A DNA stretch of 64,000 nt from Marinomonas polaris DSM 16579 (GTDB taxonomy: Bacteria > Pseudomonadota > Gammaproteobacteria > Pseudomonadales > Marinomonadaceae), in contig NZ_FQVF01000004.1 of NCBI RefSeq assembly GCF_900129155.1, forward strand, positions 248,001 through 312,000, in the 5' to 3' direction. The translations under genes and the position numbers were made by a program. Of this stretch, positions 27,021 through 37,705 are shown piece after piece; within the stretch, counting starts at the first letter, position 1; each line of letters opens with the position of its first letter. Under the pieces are notes generated by a model, which ran no database searches, was not told the origin of the DNA, and saw nothing but the letters and a program-made list of their open reading frames with translations.

Positions 27021-28613
27021 ATGAAAAAAGGGTTAGCAAAACTGACGCTTGCACTCATGGCCGCTGGAGCAATCAGCACTTCCGCTCACGCTGCAACAAC
27101 ACTGGTTTATTGTTCAGAAGGTAGCCCTGAGGGCTTTAACCCGGCATTTTATACTGCTGGTACTACTTTCGATGCGACATCGAAAAACATGTTCAACCGT
27201 TTAGTCGAATTCAAATTGGGTACGACAGAAACTGAACCAGGCTTAGCAACAAGCTATGATGTATCAAGCGATGGCCTTGAATACACTTTCCATTTGCGTA
27301 AAGGCGTGAAATTTCACACTTCTAAAGACTTCACACCAACACGTGATTTTAATGCCGACGACGTAATCTTTACTTTTGACCGTCAAGGCAACAAAGAAAA
27401 TCCTTACCACAGTGTGTCAGGCGGCTCTTACGAATACTTCACTGGTATGGGCATGGATACCTTGATTAAAGAGATGGTGAAAGTCGACGACTACACAGTG
27501 AAATTCATTTTGACGAAACCAGAAGCGCCTTTCATTGCTAACCTTGCAATGGACTTTGCGTCTATTTTCTCTAAAGAACAAGCCGACGCTTACATGAAAG
27601 CCGGCACACCAGAAAAATTGGACATTGATCCAGTTGCTACTGGTCCTTTCCAAAAAGTTCAGTATCAAAAAGATTCTTTGATCCGCTACACAGCGTTTAA
27701 AGACTACTGGCAAGGTAAAGCAAAAATCGATCGTCTTGTTTTCTCTATCACACCAGACGCTTCTGTTCGTTACGCTAAATTGAAAGCGGGCGAATGTGAT
27801 GTTATGCCGTATCCAAACCCAGCTGATCTTAAGCAAATGGAAGCGGATCCAAATATCAACCTAATGAGCCAAGAAGGCTTGAACGTTGGTTATTTGGCAT
27901 TTAACACGCAGAAAAAACCATTCACTGATCCTCGTGTTCGCCAAGCACTAAGCTTAGCTACTGACAAGAGCGCGATCATCGATGCTGTTTTCCAAGGCGC
28001 TGGTAAAGTCGCTAAAAACCCAATTCCACCAACTATGTGGTCTTACAACAAAAACGTTGTTGATTACCCATACGATCCAGTAAAAGCGAAAAAATTACTT
28101 GCTGAAGCGGGTTATCCAGATGGTTTCTCAACCAATATCTGGGCAATGCCAGTACAACGTCCATATAACCCAAATGCGCGTCGTATGGCTGAAATCATGC
28201 AAGAAGACTGGTCCAAAATCGGTGTGAAAGCAGAAATCGTTTCTTACGAATGGGGTGAATACTTAAACCGTTCTAAGAAAGGTGAGCACGATACCGTGTT
28301 GCTAGGTTGGACTGGTGATAATGGTGACCCAGATAACTTCCTATATGTATTGTTAGGTTGTGATGCTGTTGGTGGTGCTAACCGTGCGCAGTGGTGTAAC
28401 GAAGAGTTCAACAACTTACTTCTAAAAGCGAAACAAACTTCGGATAAAGCAGAACGTACTAAGTTGTACGAAGAGTCTCAAGTTGTTTTCAAACGTGAAG
28501 CTCCATGGATCACTATCGCTCATTCAGTGGTTTACGAGCCAATTCGTAAAGAAGTTAAAGGCTACAAAATTGACCCACTTGGCGGTCACTACTTCTACAA
28601 CGTCAGCAAATAA
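27021..28613 (+). CDS. dppA: Dipeptide ABC transporter substrate-binding protein
   Basis: The protein has 530 residues (E. coli DppA has 535). It has a signal peptide ending at SAHA and the mature start TTLVYCSEGSPEGFNP characteristic of DppA. It is a family 5 solute-binding protein of the periplasm, delivering dipeptides (and in some species haem or delta-aminolevulinate) to the DppBCDF importer. It has GGAG before the ATG and is the first gene of a five-gene operon. A stable hairpin after the stop likely makes its transcript more abundant than the rest. Confidence 0.92.
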   Translation: MKKGLAKLTLALMAAGAISTSAHAATTLVYCSEGSPEGFNPAFYTAGTTFDATSKNMFNRLVEFKLGTTETEPGLATSYDVSSDGLEYTFHLRKGVKFHTSKDFTPTRDFNADDVIFTFDRQGNKENPYHSVSGGSYEYFTGMGMDTLIKEMVKVDDYTVKFILTKPEAPFIANLAMDFASIFSKEQADAYMKAGTPEKLDIDPVATGPFQKVQYQKDSLIRYTAFKDYWQGKAKIDRLVFSITPDASVRYAKLKAGECDVMPYPNPADLKQMEADPNINLMSQEGLNVGYLAFNTQKKPFTDPRVRQALSLATDKSAIIDAVFQGAGKVAKNPIPPTMWSYNKNVVDYPYDPVKAKKLLAEAGYPDGFSTNIWAMPVQRPYNPNARRMAEIMQEDWSKIGVKAEIVSYEWGEYLNRSKKGEHDTVLLGWTGDNGDPDNFLYVLLGCDAVGGANRAQWCNEEFNNLLLKAKQTSDKAERTKLYEESQVVFKREAPWITIAHSVVYEPIRKEVKGYKIDPLGGHYFYNVSK

Positions 28614-28644
28614 CCAACGTTTAGAAATATGTCCTTTGGACAAC

Positions 28645-28680
28645 AAAACACTTACTCGCTGGGACGTGAGTAAGTGTTTT
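28645..28680 (+). terminator. dppA-dppB intercistronic hairpin (attenuator)
   Basis: Perfect 13-bp arms (28645-28657 and 28668-28680) enclose a 10-base loop. The 3' arm ends in TTTT with no further T run, so partial termination or protection of dppA mRNA from decay is likely, as in other solute-binding-protein-first operons. Confidence 0.7.
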
Positions 28681-28733
28681 GCTGACCGAGCAGATTGCTC
28701 GATCGCATAACATCCCAAGAGAGCCAGTCCTTT

Positions 28734-29744
28734 ATGTTCCAATTTATTTTCCGTCGCTTAAGCCTCGTCATTCCGACCTTTCTCGGGATTACCTTGCTGA
28801 CTTTTACCCTTATTCGCTTAATCCCCGGTGATCCAATTGAAGTCATGGCCGGCGAACGCGGAGTGAGTGCAGAACGCCACGCCGAATTAAGTGCTCAACT
28901 AGGCTTTGATCAGCCGTTATATGTTCAGTATTACCACTATGTCACTGGCGTTTTACAAGGTGATTTAGGCAACTCCCTCATTACCAGAGAACCGGTAATG
29001 AAAGAATTCCTAACGCTTTTTCCAGCTACCATTGAGTTAGCATTTTGTGCCGCTATTTTTGCGATTCTGATTGGTTTGCCTGCGGGCATTTTTGCCGCGG
29101 TTAAACGGGGAACTGTGATTGATCATTCGGTGATGACGTTTTCTCTCACCGGTTATTCAATGCCCATATTCTGGTGGGCGCTGTTATTGATGTTGGTATT
29201 TTCCGTTAACCTGGGTTGGACACCGGTATCCGGACGGATCGACGTGGTGTATTGGATAGACGACGTTACCGGCTTCATGTTAATTGATTCATTATTATCA
29301 GGTGAAGAAGGCGCGTTTTCTTCTGCCGTTTCGCATCTGATCTTGCCAAGTATCGTTCTCGGCACCATTCCTATGGCGGTTATCGCCCGTATGACACGTT
29401 CTTCTATGTTAGAAGTATTGAGCGAAGATTACATTCGTACCGCTCGAGCGAAAGGCATCGCTCCTTGGCGAGTCATCGTAATTCATGCGTTACGTAACGC
29501 CTTGATCCCAGTGATTACCGTAATTGGTTTGCAGGTGGGTATTTTGTTATCTGGTGCGATTCTAACCGAAACCGTATTTGCTTGGCCGGGCATTGGTAAA
29601 TGGTTAATCGAGTCTATCGGACGCCGTGATTACCCCGTTGTACAAGGCGGTATTTTGATTGTCGCTTGTATCATCATTGTCGTGAATCTCTTGGTAGATA
29701 TCACTTACGGCATTGTTAACCCACGAATTCGACACAGCCGATAA
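28734..29744 (+). CDS. dppB: Dipeptide ABC transporter permease DppB
   Basis: A 336-residue inner-membrane permease (E. coli DppB 339) with about six helices. It opens MFQFIFRRLSLVIPTFLG, has the conserved RLIPGDP after the first helix, and the EAA-type loop IRTARAKGIAPWRV that docks the ATPases. The ATG at 28734 is chosen because it matches the family N-terminus; an earlier ATG adds residues without similarity. It forms a heterodimer with DppC. Its stop overlaps the ribosome binding site of dppC. Confidence 0.93.
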   Translation: MFQFIFRRLSLVIPTFLGITLLTFTLIRLIPGDPIEVMAGERGVSAERHAELSAQLGFDQPLYVQYYHYVTGVLQGDLGNSLITREPVMKEFLTLFPATIELAFCAAIFAILIGLPAGIFAAVKRGTVIDHSVMTFSLTGYSMPIFWWALLLMLVFSVNLGWTPVSGRIDVVYWIDDVTGFMLIDSLLSGEEGAFSSAVSHLILPSIVLGTIPMAVIARMTRSSMLEVLSEDYIRTARAKGIAPWRVIVIHALRNALIPVITVIGLQVGILLSGAILTETVFAWPGIGKWLIESIGRRDYPVVQGGILIVACIIIVVNLLVDITYGIVNPRIRHSR

Positions 29745-29754
29745 GGAGGCGTTT

Positions 29755-30669
29755 ATGACAACATCTACAAAAACGTCCACGACAGACATTCCATTGACCG
29801 CACCTGTGCCAATGACGCCATTCCAAGAGTTTTGGCATTATTTCAGTAGCAACAAAGGCGCGGTGGCAGGTTTGATCGTTATTGCGATCATTTGCTTCAT
29901 GGCGGTATTTGCTAACTTTGTTGCGCCGCATTCCCCATCTGACCAATATCGTGATGCGCTGTTATTGCCACCCGCTTGGTTAGACGGCGGTAACTGGTCT
30001 TTTGTTTTGGGTACGGACGATGTGGGCCGAGATATCTTGTCTCGCTTGATTTATGGTTCACGTCTTTCTATTGCCGTTGGCCTTGTGGCGGTAACTGCGT
30101 CTTTGATAATGGGCATTCTACTTGGTCTAGTAGCAGGTTATTTCAGAGGCATGATAGACACAGCCATCATGCGTATCGTCGATATCATGTTGGCAATGCC
30201 AAGCTTATTGTTGGCGATTGCGATCGTAGCGATTTTAGGGCCAAGCATTGTGAATGCGGCGTTGGCGATTTCCATTGTCTCGCTGCCACATTATGTACGC
30301 TTAACCCGTGCAGCAACCATGGCAGAAATGTCTCGCGATTATGTCACCTCATCTCGTGTCATCGGCGCTAGTCCGCTGCGTTTGATGTTTGTCTGCATTT
30401 TGCCAAACTGTTTAGCACCGTTAATCGTGCAAGCAACGTTAGGCTTCTCCAGCGCCATCCTAGATATGGCAGCCCTTGGCTTTCTTGGCCTTGGCGCACA
30501 ACCACCAACCCCAGAATGGGGTTCGATGTTAGCCGATGCGTTGCAGTTTGTTCAGCGCGCTTGGTGGGTGGTTACTTTCCCCGGTTTGATGATTTTGATC
30601 ACAGTACTGGCGTTTAACCTCATGGGTGATGGCTTGCGTGATGCCCTTGATCCCAAGTTGAAACAGTAA
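29755..30669 (+). CDS. dppC: Dipeptide ABC transporter permease DppC
   Basis: This 304-residue permease (E. coli DppC 300) has an N-terminal oppC_N-type segment ([18 protein letters not shown]) and about six helices. [19 protein letters not shown] is the conserved opening of the transmembrane domain, and the ATPase-docking loop is [15 protein letters not shown]. The start at 29755 has AAGGAGG seven bases before it. It is the DppB partner in the membrane channel for dipeptides. Confidence 0.93.
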   Translation: MTTSTKTSTTDIPLTAPVPMTPFQEFWHYFSSNKGAVAGLIVIAIICFMAVFANFVAPHSPSDQYRDALLLPPAWLDGGNWSFVLGTDDVGRDILSRLIYGSRLSIAVGLVAVTASLIMGILLGLVAGYFRGMIDTAIMRIVDIMLAMPSLLLAIAIVAILGPSIVNAALAISIVSLPHYVRLTRAATMAEMSRDYVTSSRVIGASPLRLMFVCILPNCLAPLIVQATLGFSSAILDMAALGFLGLGAQPPTPEWGSMLADALQFVQRAWWVVTFPGLMILITVLAFNLMGDGLRDALDPKLKQ

Positions 30670-30680
30670 GAGAGGTTGTT

Positions 30681-31649
30681 ATGTCACTGTTACAGTTGGA
30701 AAATTTAAGCGTTACCTTCGGCAGTTTTCGCGCCGTAGATAACATTAGTTACAAGGTCGAAGAAGGGGAAGTTCTCGGCATCGTTGGGGAATCTGGCTCA
30801 GGAAAGAGTGTAAGTTCATTGTCTATCATGGGCTTGATCGACTTCCCTGGAAAAGTCAGCGCAGATCAGTTGACCTTCGATGGTCAAGATCTGCAAGCCA
30901 TGCCAGAAAAGCAACGTCGTAAGCTAACTGGCTCCGACATTGCGATGATCTTCCAAGATCCGATGACCAGCCTTAACCCATGTTTCACTGTGGGTTACCA
31001 GATCATTGAAGCGTTAAAGACACATCAAGGCGGCAGCAAGAAAGAACTAAAATCGCGCGCTATTGAGTTATTAACGCAAGTAGGCATTCCGGCACCGGAA
31101 TCACGTTTGGATAATTACCCTCATCAGCTGTCAGGCGGCATGAGCCAGCGTGTGATGATTGCCATGTCTATTGCCTGTGATCCACGCTTATTGATCGCAG
31201 ACGAGCCGACAACCGCGCTAGACGTGACCATTCAAGCACAGATCATAGATCTATTGATCGAGCTACAACGCAAGAAGCAAATGGGCTTGGTGTTGATCAC
31301 TCACGATTTGGCTCTTGTGGCCGAAGTGGCTCATCGCGTTATCGTTATGTACGCAGGACAAATCGTTGAATCTGGTCCAGCGTCGGAAGTCTTTAGCACC
31401 CCAAGACATCCATACACGCAAGCCTTACTGGCTTCTTTGCCTGAGTCTGCCTCCGGCAAAGCACGCCTTGAAGCGTTACCAGGAGTGGTTCCAGGTCAAT
31501 ATGATCGCCCATTGGGTTGCTTGCTCAGCCCACGCTGTCCTTATGCGACGGACCATTGTCGCAAGGTTGAACCTGCGAACCAAGGCGACCTTGATCGCCA
31601 AGTGAAATGCCATACGCCATTGGACCGCGAAGGGAGACCAGCCGCATGA
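30681..31649 (+). CDS. dppD: Dipeptide ABC transporter ATP-binding protein DppD
   Basis: The ATPase has 322 residues with Walker A GESGSGKS, signature LSGGMSQRV, Walker [13 protein letters not shown] and the C-terminal oligopeptide-transporter region ([15 protein letters not shown]), whose cysteines in this family can hold an iron-sulfur cluster. It pairs with DppF to power DppBC. GAGG precedes the ATG. Its last bases overlap the dppF start (ATGA), so translation is coupled. Confidence 0.93.
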   Translation: MSLLQLENLSVTFGSFRAVDNISYKVEEGEVLGIVGESGSGKSVSSLSIMGLIDFPGKVSADQLTFDGQDLQAMPEKQRRKLTGSDIAMIFQDPMTSLNPCFTVGYQIIEALKTHQGGSKKELKSRAIELLTQVGIPAPESRLDNYPHQLSGGMSQRVMIAMSIACDPRLLIADEPTTALDVTIQAQIIDLLIELQRKKQMGLVLITHDLALVAEVAHRVIVMYAGQIVESGPASEVFSTPRHPYTQALLASLPESASGKARLEALPGVVPGQYDRPLGCLLSPRCPYATDHCRKVEPANQGDLDRQVKCHTPLDREGRPAA

Positions 31650-32674
31650 ACCAATCCGATAGCAAGTTAATTTTGAAAGCCGAAGATTTAAAACAGCATT
31701 ACCACGTCAAACAAGGTCTGTTTAAGCCTGACGCGGTAGTGAAAGCCGTTGATGGTATTAGCTTCAATCTTGAAAAAGGCAAAACCTTGGCGGTAGTAGG
31801 CGAATCTGGTTGTGGTAAATCCACCCTTGGCCGCATGCTTACCATGATTGAAACTCCAACCAGCGGCAAGCTAGCGCACCTTGGTGAAGACTTACTAACC
31901 TTAAGCGCAGACGCTCAAGCGAAGCTACGTCAGAAGATCCAAATCATTTTCCAAAATCCTTATGGCTCGCTGAATCCACGCAAAAAGATCGGTGCTATTT
32001 TGGAAGAGCCATTGGTGATTAATACCAAGCTTTCCAAAGCAGAGCGCAAAGAAAAAGCTCTCACGATCATGGCGAAAGTCGGCTTAAAAACCGAACATTA
32101 CGACCGTTACCCACACATGTTTTCTGGTGGTCAACGCCAGCGTATCGCTATCGCTCGTGGTTTGATGCTCGACCCAAATGTCATTGTGGCCGATGAACCT
32201 GTGTCCGCGCTGGATGTGTCGGTTCAGGCGCAAGTATTGAACTTGATGATGGATTTGCAGGAAGAGTTTGGTTTGAGCTATGTGTTCATCTCTCATGATT
32301 TGTCTGTGGTGGAACACATCGCCGACGACGTCATGGTGATGTATCTAGGTAAAGTGGTTGAACAAGGGACTCGCGAACAGCTGTTCGAGAACCCAAAACA
32401 TCCTTACACCTTAGCTTTGTTGTCTAGTACGCCACAGCTTTCACCAGACAAACGTCGCGTTCGTATTAAGCTGCAAGGCGAACTGCCTTCACCGCTCAAT
32501 CCACCTTCTGGCTGTGCTTTCCACGGACGCTGCAGCTATGCCAACGACCGCTGTAAAACCGAAACGCCATTGCTACGATTAGACGATCAAGCGGAGCAAG
32601 AACAAGGCCACATGATTGCTTGTCATGCTGTGGAAGAGAATCGTATTGAAGCTATTGAGGTGGGTGCTGCGTAA
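31646..32674 (+). CDS. dppF: Dipeptide ABC transporter ATP-binding protein DppF
   Basis: The 342-residue second ATPase (E. coli DppF 334) has Walker [10 protein letters not shown], signature [15 protein letters not shown] and Walker [13 protein letters not shown]. Its C-terminal cysteine region reads [15 protein letters not shown]. The start at 31646 overlaps the dppD stop and has AAGGGAG upstream; a reading from further upstream is not supported. It is the last gene of the operon and is followed by a terminator. Confidence 0.93.
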   Translation: MNQSDSKLILKAEDLKQHYHVKQGLFKPDAVVKAVDGISFNLEKGKTLAVVGESGCGKSTLGRMLTMIETPTSGKLAHLGEDLLTLSADAQAKLRQKIQIIFQNPYGSLNPRKKIGAILEEPLVINTKLSKAERKEKALTIMAKVGLKTEHYDRYPHMFSGGQRQRIAIARGLMLDPNVIVADEPVSALDVSVQAQVLNLMMDLQEEFGLSYVFISHDLSVVEHIADDVMVMYLGKVVEQGTREQLFENPKHPYTLALLSSTPQLSPDKRRVRIKLQGELPSPLNPPSGCAFHGRCSYANDRCKTETPLLRLDDQAEQEQGHMIACHAVEENRIEAIEVGAA

Positions 32675-32705
32675 GCAAACCAATCTAAGATATATGAGTT
32701 TTAAA

Positions 32706-32728
32706 GGCGCCCGAAAGGGCGTTTTTTT
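32706..32728 (+). terminator. Rho-independent terminator of the dpp operon
   Basis: A GC-rich stem CGCCC (32708-32712) and GGGCG (32717-32721) around GAAA is followed by seven T. Confidence 0.92.
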
Positions 32729-32845
32729 GATCTACTTTAATGCCCGCCCTTCGTTCATGTCATAATCCGTGATCTATTGCACCTTGTAACCCATAGTATG
32801 AGCTAATAGAATCCGCTTCATATAAACGCAAAAGGGATGCTTGTC

Positions 32846-35800
32846 ATGCGGTCAGTTCTATCCGGTCTTCACCTAATTTGGATGAGTTTGTTACTGCTTT
32901 CCAGCACGCTCCACGCGGCGGATTTTTATATATCAGATGTCAGTGAAACCACTCAAGACAACGCGCCCGCATTGGTTATTCGCTTTACCGATTCGATTGA
33001 TCCTCAAAGCGACCTAAGCAAATCTATTTCTGTAACACCCAATCCCACCACTGGCAATATCTGGATACCGCAAAATAATGGTCGCCAATGGGTACTGCCA
33101 TTTGTTGAACCCAGCACCGAATACACCATTAAAGTCGACGCAAAACCAAAATCGCTTGCGGGAAAAGTACTAACCGAGAAAGACAGTGAAGGCAATCTTC
33201 ATAGCTTTGAACGAACAGTTAAAACCCGTGCAATCGTTCCCGGCGCCAATTTTTCCGGTAAAGGCAGCTTTCTCGTCGGTAATATTCAAAATGGCATTCC
33301 AGTCACTGTTATCAATCAAAAATCGGTGGACTTAGATGTATTTCGGGTTCGTGATGACGCTTTAGATCGTTTTCTTGATGAAACGTCTTTCCAAGGAATG
33401 AATGATTACTACAGCCTCAATCGGTTAAAAAAGTACGCCGATTTAGTCCATTCTGCACGCTATGAAAATGATGCCAAAGCCAATCAACGTAAGACCTACA
33501 ATTTAAACCTAGATCCTGTCTTAGAAAAAAACGCCCCAGGCATTTATGTGGCCGTTATCCGCAAGCCAGGTGATTATGACTACGCCTACGACACGGCGGT
33601 TTTCACCATCACAGACATCGGTTTACACGCCAGAAAATACAAAGATTCTTTGGTGGTTTACAGTCACTCCATTGCTTCTGCGAAACCAATGTCTGGTGTG
33701 AACTTACGCTTTTTATGGCCAAAAACAGATAAACAAGCGGCGCACGATCAAACCGCCACAAGTGGTCTAGATGGCAGCTATCAATTATCGACCAACGACT
33801 TGCCACAATCCGTGGTTGCTCGTCATGGCGACAGCATTACCTTCTTAAAATTAGACCGTGATGAATTAGACTTATCCGCCTACCCAAATGTGCCAAGCTT
33901 ACATCGCCCTTACCAGATGTTTATGTACGGCCCGCGAGACCTTTATCGCCCTGGTGAAAACGTCTCGATTAATTTATTACTGCGCGATTTTGACGGCCAA
34001 AAAGTGGCGAATTTGCCCCTGCAGGCCAAGCTTTACGATGCTCGTGGCGAACACAAAAAACAGTTCACTTGGCAACCTGACAGCACCAACCTTTATCAAA
34101 CAGACTTCCAGTTAGACGACAACGCGCCAACAGGAAAATGGCGTCTTGAAGTCAGTATTAATGACGATTATGTGGATACCTATTGGTTTCAGGTCGAAGA
34201 TTTTTTACCGGAAACCCTAACGCTGTCCTTTTACGATGATGTTCCTAATCAAACTCGCTATGCTCCAAAAGGCCGTTTTGATGTTCCGATTCAAGGCGAT
34301 TATCTCTATGGCGCGCCTGCAGCAGGCAATGATGCCGATGCGGTTATCACTGTCACACCTTCGACGACGCCGTTTCCGTCGCTAAAAGATTACTACTTCG
34401 GCAATGCCAACGAAAAAATCAATGGCCGCACGCTGAAAACAGCCCCTATCAAACTGGATAAAGATGGCAAAGGAGTGATTTCCATCCCCGACAATTGGGC
34501 CAACACGCCAGTACCATTGCGCTATCTTGTCAGCGCCAGCGTTTACGAAAGTGGCGGCCGTCCGGTAACGCGCAATCAGAACATCATACAATTACCAAGC
34601 TACGAAAAATTGGTTGGCATCCAGCCGTTATTTAAAGATCGACCAGCGTCCAATGAAACGTTGCAATTTAAATTATTAAGTGTCGATCAAGAAGGGGAAC
34701 CGGTTGCTGACAAGCTCAGTGTTCGCCTGTCTCGAAATTACCGCGAATACTTCTGGGAATACAACGAATCCCGAGGCTGGTACTGGAATTATCAGAGCCA
34801 TATTTATACGGTCGGTAATGAAAATATTAACGTGAAAAACGACGCTGTCACCGTTGATTTCCCTGTGCAATGGGGCACGTATATTTTGGAAGTCACCTCT
34901 GAAACGGGAACAAAGAGCACCTTTGAGTTTGAGACAGAATGGAGTTGGGATAACCAAAGTAGCAGCAATTTAAAACCCGACATGCTGCAAATGTCATTAG
35001 ATAAACACCACTACGAGCCAGGCGATAAAGCAACTTTGCGTTTAACCAGCCCAGTGGCTGGCGATGGCATTATCAATGTGGAATCCACTAACGGAGTTCG
35101 ATACAGCCTGCATAAGAACATCGAAAAAGGCACAAATGAAGTTAGCTTCGATGTACAACAAAATTGGAATCGACACGACTTATACGTCACGGTGATGGTG
35201 TTAACGCCAGCGGACCAAGTCACCGAAGTCGCACCAAAACGCGCCTTAGGGATGGTGCACTTACCCATCATTCGCCCAGATGCCATTGCCGACGTAGAGC
35301 TGACCACCGAAGAAAAAGTTCAGCCAAACAAAGTAGTTAGCGCACATATTAAGGTAGCGAATATATCAGAACTTGGGAATCAACCACTTTATGCAACGGT
35401 CGCTCTTGTTGATAAAGGTGTGCTGAATATTACGCGCTATAAACCACCTCAACCTGAGCAGTATTTTTATGCTCCGCGCCGTTTTGAATCGGCGTATTTC
35501 GATATCTATGGCAAGATCATAAATAACCTAGGTTATGACATGATTCGCCAGAAATTTGGTGGCGATGCCTTTAATGAATCCGATGCAGAGCTCAGCCGCG
35601 GCGGTAAAAAACCAAAATCTGATGTGCAAATTATCTCCTTCCTGAGTGAGCCGGTTGCTCTCGTCAATGGCGAAGCCGATGTCAGTTTTGATCTGCCTAA
35701 TTTCAATGGCAAATTGGAATGGATGGTTGTGGTCTATGGCGATCACAGTTACGGCAGCGCCCATAAAGAAATGATTGTCGCGGACAAGCTTGTCTCGCAA

Positions 35801-37705
35801 ATTACCATGCCGCGCTTTCTTGCCATGGGTGATAAGAGCCAAATCAGCATTGACCTGCACAACCTTTCCGATGCCAAGCAGACATTTGATGTCAGTGTGG
35901 AAGTAAATGGCGCTGTCATTAGCGAAGGTTTGCAGCAGAGCCTAGAGCTTGCCGATAAAGAAAAAACCGTGCTTTCCATTCCTATCACAGGGGCTGACAT
36001 GGAAGGCCAAGGTGTTATTACGCTTAATGCCACCAATGGCGACGACATCAATATCACGCGAGCGTGGCGACTTGGCGTACGAAGCCCTTATCCTTGGGCA
36101 ACGAATCAATTACGTGCGACGCTAGAACCAGGCGAGCAATGGAAGCCGAGCTTTGATATCAGCTCATTGCGAGACAACAGTGTTCAAGCAATGTTAACGA
36201 TTTCTAATCGCCCTGCGATCAACTTTAGAAGCCAATTCGAGAACTTATTACAATATCCTTATGGCTGTTTAGAGCAAACCACCAGCTCGACCTATCCTTG
36301 GCTATTGTTAAACGAAGACATGGTCAATCAGCTCGATTTGAATGACAGTATTGAACAAGAATTTAAGCAACCCTTTAGCGAAGCCTTCCGTCTAAAGCAA
36401 ATCCAGGACGGAATCGAAAAACTTAAGTCAAAGCAATTGAGCAATGGCGGCTTCGGTTACTGGGATTCGAGCAGTTGGGAATCTCGCTGGGGCACCGTTT
36501 ATGCTACAGAGTTTTTAGTCGATGCGCGTAAACAAGGCATTGTCATTGATGACGATATGCTGAGCCGTGCGATCAAACGATTGACCTTCTTTGTCAACAA
36601 TAACCCCGAAAGCGACATGTGGAGCGAAAGCTCTGATTATTATCAGTTCTCCTATCGCGCTTATGCCGCGTTTGTCTTAGCCAAAGCGGATGCTATTAGC
36701 TTGAGCTTTGTGCGCCGACTCTTTGATCAATCATCGACAACAGAACTAAACGAATCTGGACTTGCTTGGATGCACTTAGCCGGCGCCTTAAGCCAATTAA
36801 ATGATAAAAACCGAGCAGAAACAGCACGCCAGCTAGCATTAAACACCCAACGTAAGCGTTACGCTTATTACCGAGATTATGGCTCTGTGATGCGTGACCA
36901 AGCCTTAAGTCTTGCAGTTGCCTTAGAACTCGGACTGGATGACGGAAACCTTGCCGATAAGATGATTAAGAGCCTACAAAGCAAGCGTTGGTTCAGTACT
37001 CAAGAGCGCATCGCTTTATTGAAGGTCGCAAGTCAGTACGCACAAAAAAGCAGTGAGTGGCGCGCCACCATCCAATTACCATCTGACGAACAGTCGCTAG
37101 TAAAAGAACAGGCATTCAATTCTGTGTTTGATGCAGACCAATTGCGCAAGCTCAAAGGCATTACCGCAGACGACCAAAAATTGTATGTCAGCCTGCAATA
37201 CCAAGGCGCACCTAAAAACACCCCAGAGCCATACAGCGAAGGGCTGCGCATTAGCCGACAGTATTACGACCTAACTGGCAAACCGACGACGCCAACCACA
37301 TTAACCAGTGGCGATTTGGTCATTGTGGAATTAAACGTTGCCACAGTTGATGATGACTTACGCATTCCTGATGCCCTGATAGTTGATCTTTTGCCAGCGG
37401 GCTTGGAATTAGAGAACCAAAACCTAAGCAATGCCAGCGTCGATTTGGATAGCATTATGATTGACGAAAAGCCGCTTGGTAGCTACTTCCGTGAAAATAA
37501 CCTGCTGTATCAAGAGTATCGGGATGATCGCTTTGTGGCTTCCGTGAGCCTTTCCGATAAATCCGTGAAGAAGCTCTATTACCTAGCCCGAGCTGTCACA
37601 CCGGGTACTTATCAGGTTGCACCGCCCTTTGTAGAAGATATGTATCGTCCTAATTACCGTGCCATTGGTACGTCGATTAATACTTTGGAAATACTGCCTC
37701 GTTAA
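32846..37705 (+). CDS. Bacterial alpha-2-macroglobulin (YfhM/ECAM-like)
   Basis: A very large protein (1,619 residues from the second ATG, which has AAGGGA eight bases upstream; the first ATG at 32837 is too close to that site). After an N-terminal signal peptide ending at LHA, the MG macroglobulin-like domains, bait region and thioester-containing helical domain follow. The thioester motif CLEQ is present at C1141 in YPYGCLEQTTS. Such proteins are thought to trap proteases in the periplasm by covalent capture and to guard the envelope together with PBP1C. E. coli ECAM is a lipoprotein, but here no lipobox Cys is seen, which predicts a soluble periplasmic form. It overlaps pbpC by one base (TAATG). 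Confidence 0.93.
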   Translation: MRSVLSGLHLIWMSLLLLSSTLHAADFYISDVSETTQDNAPALVIRFTDSIDPQSDLSKSISVTPNPTTGNIWIPQNNGRQWVLPFVEPSTEYTIKVDAKPKSLAGKVLTEKDSEGNLHSFERTVKTRAIVPGANFSGKGSFLVGNIQNGIPVTVINQKSVDLDVFRVRDDALDRFLDETSFQGMNDYYSLNRLKKYADLVHSARYENDAKANQRKTYNLNLDPVLEKNAPGIYVAVIRKPGDYDYAYDTAVFTITDIGLHARKYKDSLVVYSHSIASAKPMSGVNLRFLWPKTDKQAAHDQTATSGLDGSYQLSTNDLPQSVVARHGDSITFLKLDRDELDLSAYPNVPSLHRPYQMFMYGPRDLYRPGENVSINLLLRDFDGQKVANLPLQAKLYDARGEHKKQFTWQPDSTNLYQTDFQLDDNAPTGKWRLEVSINDDYVDTYWFQVEDFLPETLTLSFYDDVPNQTRYAPKGRFDVPIQGDYLYGAPAAGNDADAVITVTPSTTPFPSLKDYYFGNANEKINGRTLKTAPIKLDKDGKGVISIPDNWANTPVPLRYLVSASVYESGGRPVTRNQNIIQLPSYEKLVGIQPLFKDRPASNETLQFKLLSVDQEGEPVADKLSVRLSRNYREYFWEYNESRGWYWNYQSHIYTVGNENINVKNDAVTVDFPVQWGTYILEVTSETGTKSTFEFETEWSWDNQSSSNLKPDMLQMSLDKHHYEPGDKATLRLTSPVAGDGIINVESTNGVRYSLHKNIEKGTNEVSFDVQQNWNRHDLYVTVMVLTPADQVTEVAPKRALGMVHLPIIRPDAIADVELTTEEKVQPNKVVSAHIKVANISELGNQPLYATVALVDKGVLNITRYKPPQPEQYFYAPRRFESAYFDIYGKIINNLGYDMIRQKFGGDAFNESDAELSRGGKKPKSDVQIISFLSEPVALVNGEADVSFDLPNFNGKLEWMVVVYGDHSYGSAHKEMIVADKLVSQITMPRFLAMGDKSQISIDLHNLSDAKQTFDVSVEVNGAVISEGLQQSLELADKEKTVLSIPITGADMEGQGVITLNATNGDDINITRAWRLGVRSPYPWATNQLRATLEPGEQWKPSFDISSLRDNSVQAMLTISNRPAINFRSQFENLLQYPYGCLEQTTSSTYPWLLLNEDMVNQLDLNDSIEQEFKQPFSEAFRLKQIQDGIEKLKSKQLSNGGFGYWDSSSWESRWGTVYATEFLVDARKQGIVIDDDMLSRAIKRLTFFVNNNPESDMWSESSDYYQFSYRAYAAFVLAKADAISLSFVRRLFDQSSTTELNESGLAWMHLAGALSQLNDKNRAETARQLALNTQRKRYAYYRDYGSVMRDQALSLAVALELGLDDGNLADKMIKSLQSKRWFSTQERIALLKVASQYAQKSSEWRATIQLPSDEQSLVKEQAFNSVFDADQLRKLKGITADDQKLYVSLQYQGAPKNTPEPYSEGLRISRQYYDLTGKPTTPTTLTSGDLVIVELNVATVDDDLRIPDALIVDLLPAGLELENQNLSNASVDLDSIMIDEKPLGSYFRENNLLYQEYRDDRFVASVSLSDKSVKKLYYLARAVTPGTYQVAPPFVEDMYRPNYRAIGTSINTLEILPR

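Noticed and set aside
27417-27836. 139-codon open frame antisense to dppA
   Set aside because: It is fully covered by dppA on the other strand, and its residues resemble no protein family I know.
35528-35860. Long open frame antisense to the alpha-2-macroglobulin gene
   Set aside because: It lies wholly inside a well-supported gene, shows no recognisable domain and has no ribosome binding site of note. Such frames are expected opposite a long coding region.
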